This document shows, piece after piece, positions 59,493 through 64,000 of a DNA stretch of 64,000 bases (position 1 is its first letter; every line of letters starts with the position of its first letter). The DNA is taken from contig NGZR01000002.1 in NCBI GenBank assembly GCA_002197995.1, forward strand, positions 5,456,001 through 5,520,000, written 5' to 3'. Under the pieces are notes generated by a model. It searched no databases, was not told the DNA's origin, and saw nothing but the letters and a program-made list of their open reading frames with translations. The stretch comes from Gaeumannomyces sp. JS-464. Taxonomy: Eukaryota > Ascomycota > Sordariomycetes > Magnaporthales > Magnaporthaceae. Made by a program: the position numbers and the translations under genes.

Positions 59493-60427
59493 CGAGATCC
59501 GAGGTCAAGGAGCAAACACAGGTAGATGAGGTACCTAGATACGCAGCAAAAGACAGCGACAAATGTTCCAAAAATACCGCAGCAATTTCCCGCCCTCGAG
59601 TTGACACCGTCAGGATCCGGCGTCTGGCTGCAAATGGCCCAGCAACGAGGACGGCGGCGTTGGAGCTCACAATCCTCCTGCATGCGATTTCGCTCCCTGG
59701 CTCTCAAAAAGCGCGTCGAGTCAAAGTGCCATCGCGTTTAGCGTGGAGTGCGACCAACCATGTGAGGTGGGGCAGGTTACCACCATGCAGCGCGGGAGTG
59801 TTATGTAATCGGCAATCCCAGTTGACTCCCCCGTATGACATCACCGTCACCCCGAGACGCAAGCTCACCCATTCCGTCTCGTCTCATTAGGCCCGATGGC
59901 ACACCGAGGCCAAATTCCCACACACAATTTGTAGGACGGAATAGAAGTTTATCTCAATTCTGGGCGGCCTACCATACGAATCTAATACAACGCTTGATAT
60001 ACCAGGTGAGCCTTGCGCCATGTCCGACAAGAAGTAGTAGTAAAATGTCACATCGCGACCATGAAAATAACAAAAACGTGCCAGGTGTCTATCTGTCTGC
60101 CCCAAACATGATCCCCGGACAAAAGAACGATACAAATGAACCGGCGTCGGCAAAATCAATACCCTGAAGGACTAAAATCATCGAAATGACGGCAAACGAT
60201 GGTTTCTCCAAGTGATGAAAACAACAGTGCGCCCATATAAACACTAGCAGGTAGGAATAGCAGATAAAAACAAAAACAAAAACAAAACCGCAGGGATTGG
60301 AAGGAGGCAATAAGGCATTCATAGGGCGGGGAATATCAGAAGAAGAAAAAAAAAAAAACGAAGTAGGTAGGTATGCAAAGTAAAGAAGAGGAATCCGCGT
60401 CAATGGATGGTCACGTCGTGTGGTGCT
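59493..60427. other. Upstream of dpb11 and 3' flank of the ankyrin-deaminase gene
   Basis: No gene is seen. The stretch contains the dpb11 promoter, an AT-rich part (59930-60300), an A run at 60345-60358 and GGTACCTAG-type motifs near 59530 and 60363. Confidence 0.5.
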
Positions 60428-62554
60428 TCAACGACGTCGATAGCGGAATTGCTCGAGGTCGGGAGGATTGGTACGTGGGAGGTTAGAGATGGAAGAACCG
60501 TTCTCCCGGTCATCGCTGGCACTGACTGCTGCCACGTTGTTGTTGACAATTCTTCGGTCGATGGCGATCGGGCCCCTTGTGCGGCGCTGGCCACCTGGGC
60601 GACGGCTGCCCCGGATTTCACGACCACGATTCGCGCGACCGACATTTGAGACACCCCGACCAGATTGGACTTCAGCCTGCCACCCGGCGCGAGCGTGAGA
60701 CCATGTTCGGATCCCAATGTTTCGCGTTCTGGCAGCCGAAGGGATCTGCCCAGACTCCACCTCCGGCTGAGAACCTGACTCTGACTGAGAACTCGACTCT
60801 GAATCTGGTAGGAGGTAAGGGGGGCTGCCGCGATATAATGGGATCGAGATCTCAATCGACTCTTGAGGAGGAGAGGATAAGGGGCTTGGCGCCGATCGAG
60901 TTCGCGCCATTCTCCTATTATAGCTTCTGGCGTAAGAGCGGAGGGCATCTTCGGTAAGCTGGTTGAACTCCTCGCGGGACATCGATGTCCAACCACCCCC
61001 CAAGGAGTCCGGTCTAGGGCTTGGGTCTCCTTGAGCTGTTCGATAGGAGCACGAGAAAACCACAGGAGGAGTTTGTTCCGTGTCTCCGCCGTCCGTGTCT
61101 CCGTCATCAATAGTCGGTGGGCTTTGTGGTTGCGTGGCGCGGCGACGGTCGGCATCTTCCACTTTCGCCTTCGCTGGTACCAGATTATTGTCCGTGAGAA
61201 CCGTGATAGACTGAATGCGGATCTTGAGGCCTGTTAGGCCATTCACAGTCCTAATAAACCTTTTGCAATTCGTGCAAGGAATATTTCCTAGGAGGATCGT
61301 CACTTCGCGATCTCCCTTGGCAAGATTGGCTTCCTTCAGGGCTCGAAGCTGGTCCATACCGAAAGGGAGCCCGGATTCGAGCTTAAGCTCGAATTCGTTC
61401 CCGAAGTGGTTGCGCATTACCTATGACGAGAGATTAATTTTGTGGTGAGCATACCTAACAGTCGGTTACTTTTTGGGGAAATATGGGGTATTGTAATTAC
61501 CTCGACGAGATGGAAGACGGCCAATTTTTTCTCAACATGAGAGCCGTTCCAAAGACCTTCTAGCTGGCCGAGTTTGTGCTCGTCCTCCTCCCTGCCGCCG
61601 GGGTTGTCTCGCTTATTCGCAGGCAGAGGGAAACCCGTGGCTGCGCAAAAGTTTCTGACCAGCTTGGTCGATATCGCCCCGTCTAAGATGCGGTCATCGC
61701 CGGTCGTGTTCCGGGACCAGCCAGAAGTCGCCATCTTGAGAAGCTGCAGCTGCTTGCCCTCTGTTAGGAACCCCTTTTAAAGTGGTCAGTCGCGGTCCTA
61801 GTGAATCACGGCTAGAAGTCATTAGATGCTTACGATTGTCGAGCGGGCATGAGAGTGCACGCCGGCTGGCTTGATGAATTCCGCAGTGCATTTCATGACC
61901 TGCACACGACCCCTCTTGGATACGCGGAAGAAGTTGGGCAGGTCATCGGGTAGGCCATAGCGCCGCGGTGTCGATTGCAGAAGTCGGTTCTGCTTTCCTT
62001 GAGCCACTAGCACAAGAAGCTGGACGTGTCGGCTTTTGGATACACGAATAAACGGCTGTGGTAGGTGTGTGTGTTTGTTCCGATATTTGATGGCAGCTCG
62101 TACCCATTTGTGTTCCAACTTCTTATCGCATATTTTGACGCCAGAAAGACGCTCGGAGATCTCGGAGTATGTACGCCACTTCCGTTCTGTGAAGTTGTTG
62201 ATTCGGCAGTACTATGAAGTTCTGGTGTTAATTTTAGGGAAACTACCAAGGGGTCTAATCGTTGGTGGAACTTACGTCTTCTGCCGTTTTCCCATCGTCG
62301 TCTCTGATCCTGGGATCTGCGTGATGTTTGAGGAGAAGTCTGACGATGCGCTTGCGATTAAATAGCGCGGCGAGCATCAGCGCCGTGGTCCCGTCCGACG
62401 CCCGGGCCCTAGTGAGCTCTCTATCGGCCAGCAGTCGGTCGATCTCTCCGACCCGGTTGCCGATCACCGCTTCGTGCAGTGGATGAAGGCCAAGCTCGCG
62501 GGCTCGTTGAGCCCGCCAACCTTCCTCAACAGCTGCAGCCGGCGGTTCGGCCAT
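60428..62554 (-). CDS. Ankyrin-repeat protein with a predicted zinc-dependent deaminase domain
   Basis: Four exons (62554-62276, 62211-61834, 61743-61501, 61420-60428) all join in frame and give 630 residues. Residues 22-92 are two ankyrin repeats (LHPLHEAVIGNRVGEIDRLL; GTTALMLAALFNRKRIVRLLL). Residues 94-219 form a basic region. Across the exon 3/4 junction lie the two zinc motifs of the cytidine-deaminase-like fold: H288-V-E290 in GSHVEKKLAVFH and, 57 residues later, P348-C-x-x-C352 in ILLGNIPCTNCKRF, with a strand before and a helix after PCxxC as the fold requires. The C-terminal 200 residues are disordered and Arg/Gly-rich (RGREIRGSRRPGGQRR). Related fungal deaminase-like domains exist, but their substrates are largely unknown; base deamination of nucleic acid or nucleotides is the inference. 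All lesions seen elsewhere are absent. Neighbours are dpb11 and rps19. Confidence 0.75.
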
Positions 62555-63402
62555 GGCTCGGATGATATATGTTCATGGAAAGCCAAGTTCGCGATTGAAA
62601 ACAACAACGGGTAGAGGATAACGGGAATGATGCCGGGAAAAGAAAAATAGTGACTGATCAGATAAATATGCGATCGGCGGCGAGGATAACTGACTTAACG
62701 GCGATGAAAGGTATAGGCTTGAGGGTTGAAGGGCGGAAAGAGTAAAAGAGTGAAGAGTCACAATAAATTGCTCGGGGAAAAGGAAGTGATTCCGAATTAG
62801 GAAGCGACACGCCCTGGGGCTGTAACGGGAAGGAGCGACGGAGGCACCCAAGAGTAGGTGGGGGTATGCTGGTGAGCGAATGATCAACTTTGTGTGATGG
62901 TAGAAGGCTGATAGGATGGAAGGCAGGGCTGAGAATCGTGCTAGTTGACGCGGCGCGCAGTCGTTGTCCAGCCACGGTGGTGGGATGTAAGAAGTCGCGG
63001 AGACTGCAGGTACAGTATCGACGCGATGGAAGGATGGAGCTCAGAGTGAAGTGGGATGGAAACTCCTTGCCCACCCGGGTTAGAGATGGAAAGGCCTGTG
63101 TGCCCGCCCGGTAGAGAAGCGCTGCCACTGAAGACACAGCGTGATTCTATGTCAAGTATCACTTGGAGAGTGCCAGGCAGAGTCAACTGCATGCTTTTTC
63201 TAAATCGTGGCAAGGCCGCTTCAGAGTCGGCAAGCATACGCTGGCCGCCGCAGCTGGGATTAGGCGAGGCGAAAAGGAATAACGATTTGTTCATGCCATA
63301 TGAGAACCCCCATTTTGAGACGCCGTGAACCCTATCATGCCAGAAACGTAGACCCGTATTTGCCCAACCCAAGAAAATAACGATGAAGACGAAGACGCAA
63401 AT
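62555..63402. other. Promoter of the ankyrin-deaminase gene and 3' UTR of rps19
   Basis: The 848-bp stretch lies upstream of one minus-strand gene and downstream of the next. Open frames (62573-63137 minus) show no domain; no distinct motif was found. Confidence 0.5.
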
Positions 63403-64000
63403 TTACTCCTCATCCTCCTCCTCCTCCTCGGCCTCAGCCACGGTCATGGCGATACCTGTGGGCAGACGTTAGCGATATGACGGGGACTGGGGATCTTTTC
63501 TTGGAGAACAAGACAGAACAAGGAGGGGAACGTACGGTCCAGATCACGCTGGCCAGCCTGGGTGATGCGGCGGCCACCCTTCTCCTCGTCCTGCTCAACG
63601 ATGCCGATCTTCTCCAGCGACTGCATGATCTTGCGGTCGACGCTGCCCGAGGCATCAACGTGGTGTGAGGGGCGGCTGCCGCGGTTCTTGGCAGTGCCGT
63701 GGACCTTGCGGAGGCGGCCAATACCAACGGTCTTGCGGAGGTAGACGTGGCGGGCGACCGAGGCGGCACGGACGTAGAACCAGTCAATGTCCTGGGGAGG
63801 CATCTCCTTGGCAGGGCCGGTCTTGACGGTGTCGACCCAACCTGGGTGTCGCGGGTAGCGAAGCATGTCAGCACAAGTCGCGTCGCCCAGGAGATTGCCA
63901 GACAGCCTAGCCGGAGTGGCTGTAGTGGAAGGGGGTTATTTACCGGGAATGGGCAGCTTGCCCTGGCGCTTCAGGAAGGCAGCATAGGCCTTGATGAACT
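63403..64000 (-). CDS. RPS19: 40S ribosomal protein S19 (eS19), 5' end outside window
   Basis: The minus strand encodes eS19. The first visible exon (from the right edge to about 63943) reads FIKAYAAFLKRQGKLPIPG. The next (about 63841-63536) reads WVDTVKTGPAKEMPPQD, DWFYVRAASVARHVYLRK, VGIGRLRKVHG, HHVDASGSVDRKIMQSLEKIGIVEQDEEKGGRRITQAGQRDLDR. The last encodes GIAMTVAEAEEEEEEDEE and the TAA at 63405-63403. eS19 sits in the head of the 40S subunit and is needed for pre-18S rRNA maturation. The start codon and first residues lie beyond the window. The intron at about 63459-63536 is regular. The short acidic tail is common in filamentous fungi. Confidence 0.94.

Noticed and set aside
59386..59670. 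Extended N-terminus of the Dpb11 homologue from an ATG at 59670
   Set aside because: It lacks family similarity; the ATG at 59492 with a 62-bp intron gives the expected CCTSI-type first BRCT start.

Overview
The window is genomic DNA of a filamentous ascomycete, most likely a Sordariomycete of the Sordariales/Chaetomiaceae type. Coding DNA is GC-rich. Introns are short (about 47-140 bp) GT...AG introns, several with CTAAC or TACTAAC branch sites. The recognisable core proteins (Bfr2, Ind1, Nup192, Tel1, a Dpb11/Rad4 homologue, ribosomal protein S19) resemble those of that group. The species cannot be named from the sequence. There are no bacterial-style features, no CRISPR and no recognisable tRNA or rRNA gene.

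The window has two halves. Positions 1 to about 36.8 kb look like an accessory region made mostly of broken genes. In order they are: a class-C beta-lactamase-family gene (-, cut by the left edge), a CmcJ/AsaB-like oxidoreductase (+), an NB-ARC/TPR NLR-type gene (+), a second beta-lactamase-family gene (-), the N-terminal half of a DUF3435 (Starship captain-type) tyrosine recombinase (+), a patatin/NB-ARC/TPR NLR (-), a COG4-like fragment (+), an isolated HeLo-like N-terminal domain (-), an F-box-like gene (-), a conserved fungal gene of unknown function (-), an APH/choline-kinase-like gene (+), a membrane protein (-), a type III polyketide synthase (-) and a small membrane protein (+). Many carry in-frame stops or frameshifts. 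In the first 8.5 kb most stops can be explained by C-to-T or G-to-A transitions, as repeat-induced point mutation (RIP) would leave. The patatin NLR at 14.6-17.6 kb is the exception: it reads through four exons without a lesion.

From about 37 kb to the right edge the gene order is dense and conserved: bfr2 (-), ind1 (+), nup192 (-), tel1 (+), dpb11/rad4 (-), an ankyrin/deaminase-fold gene (-) and rps19 (-, cut by the right edge). These can be joined into sensible gene models. The exceptions are tel1, which needs several single-base frame corrections, and ind1, which has a one-base problem at its first intron. Because such one-base slips occur in core genes too, frameshifts in the left half should not be taken as decay without checking the reads. 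The transition stops are better evidence of decay.

Most interesting are the intact 630-residue ankyrin plus zinc-deaminase-like protein next to the replication/checkpoint gene, and the DUF3435 fragment lying 2 kb from a patatin-type NLR, a pairing known from Starship giant transposons.
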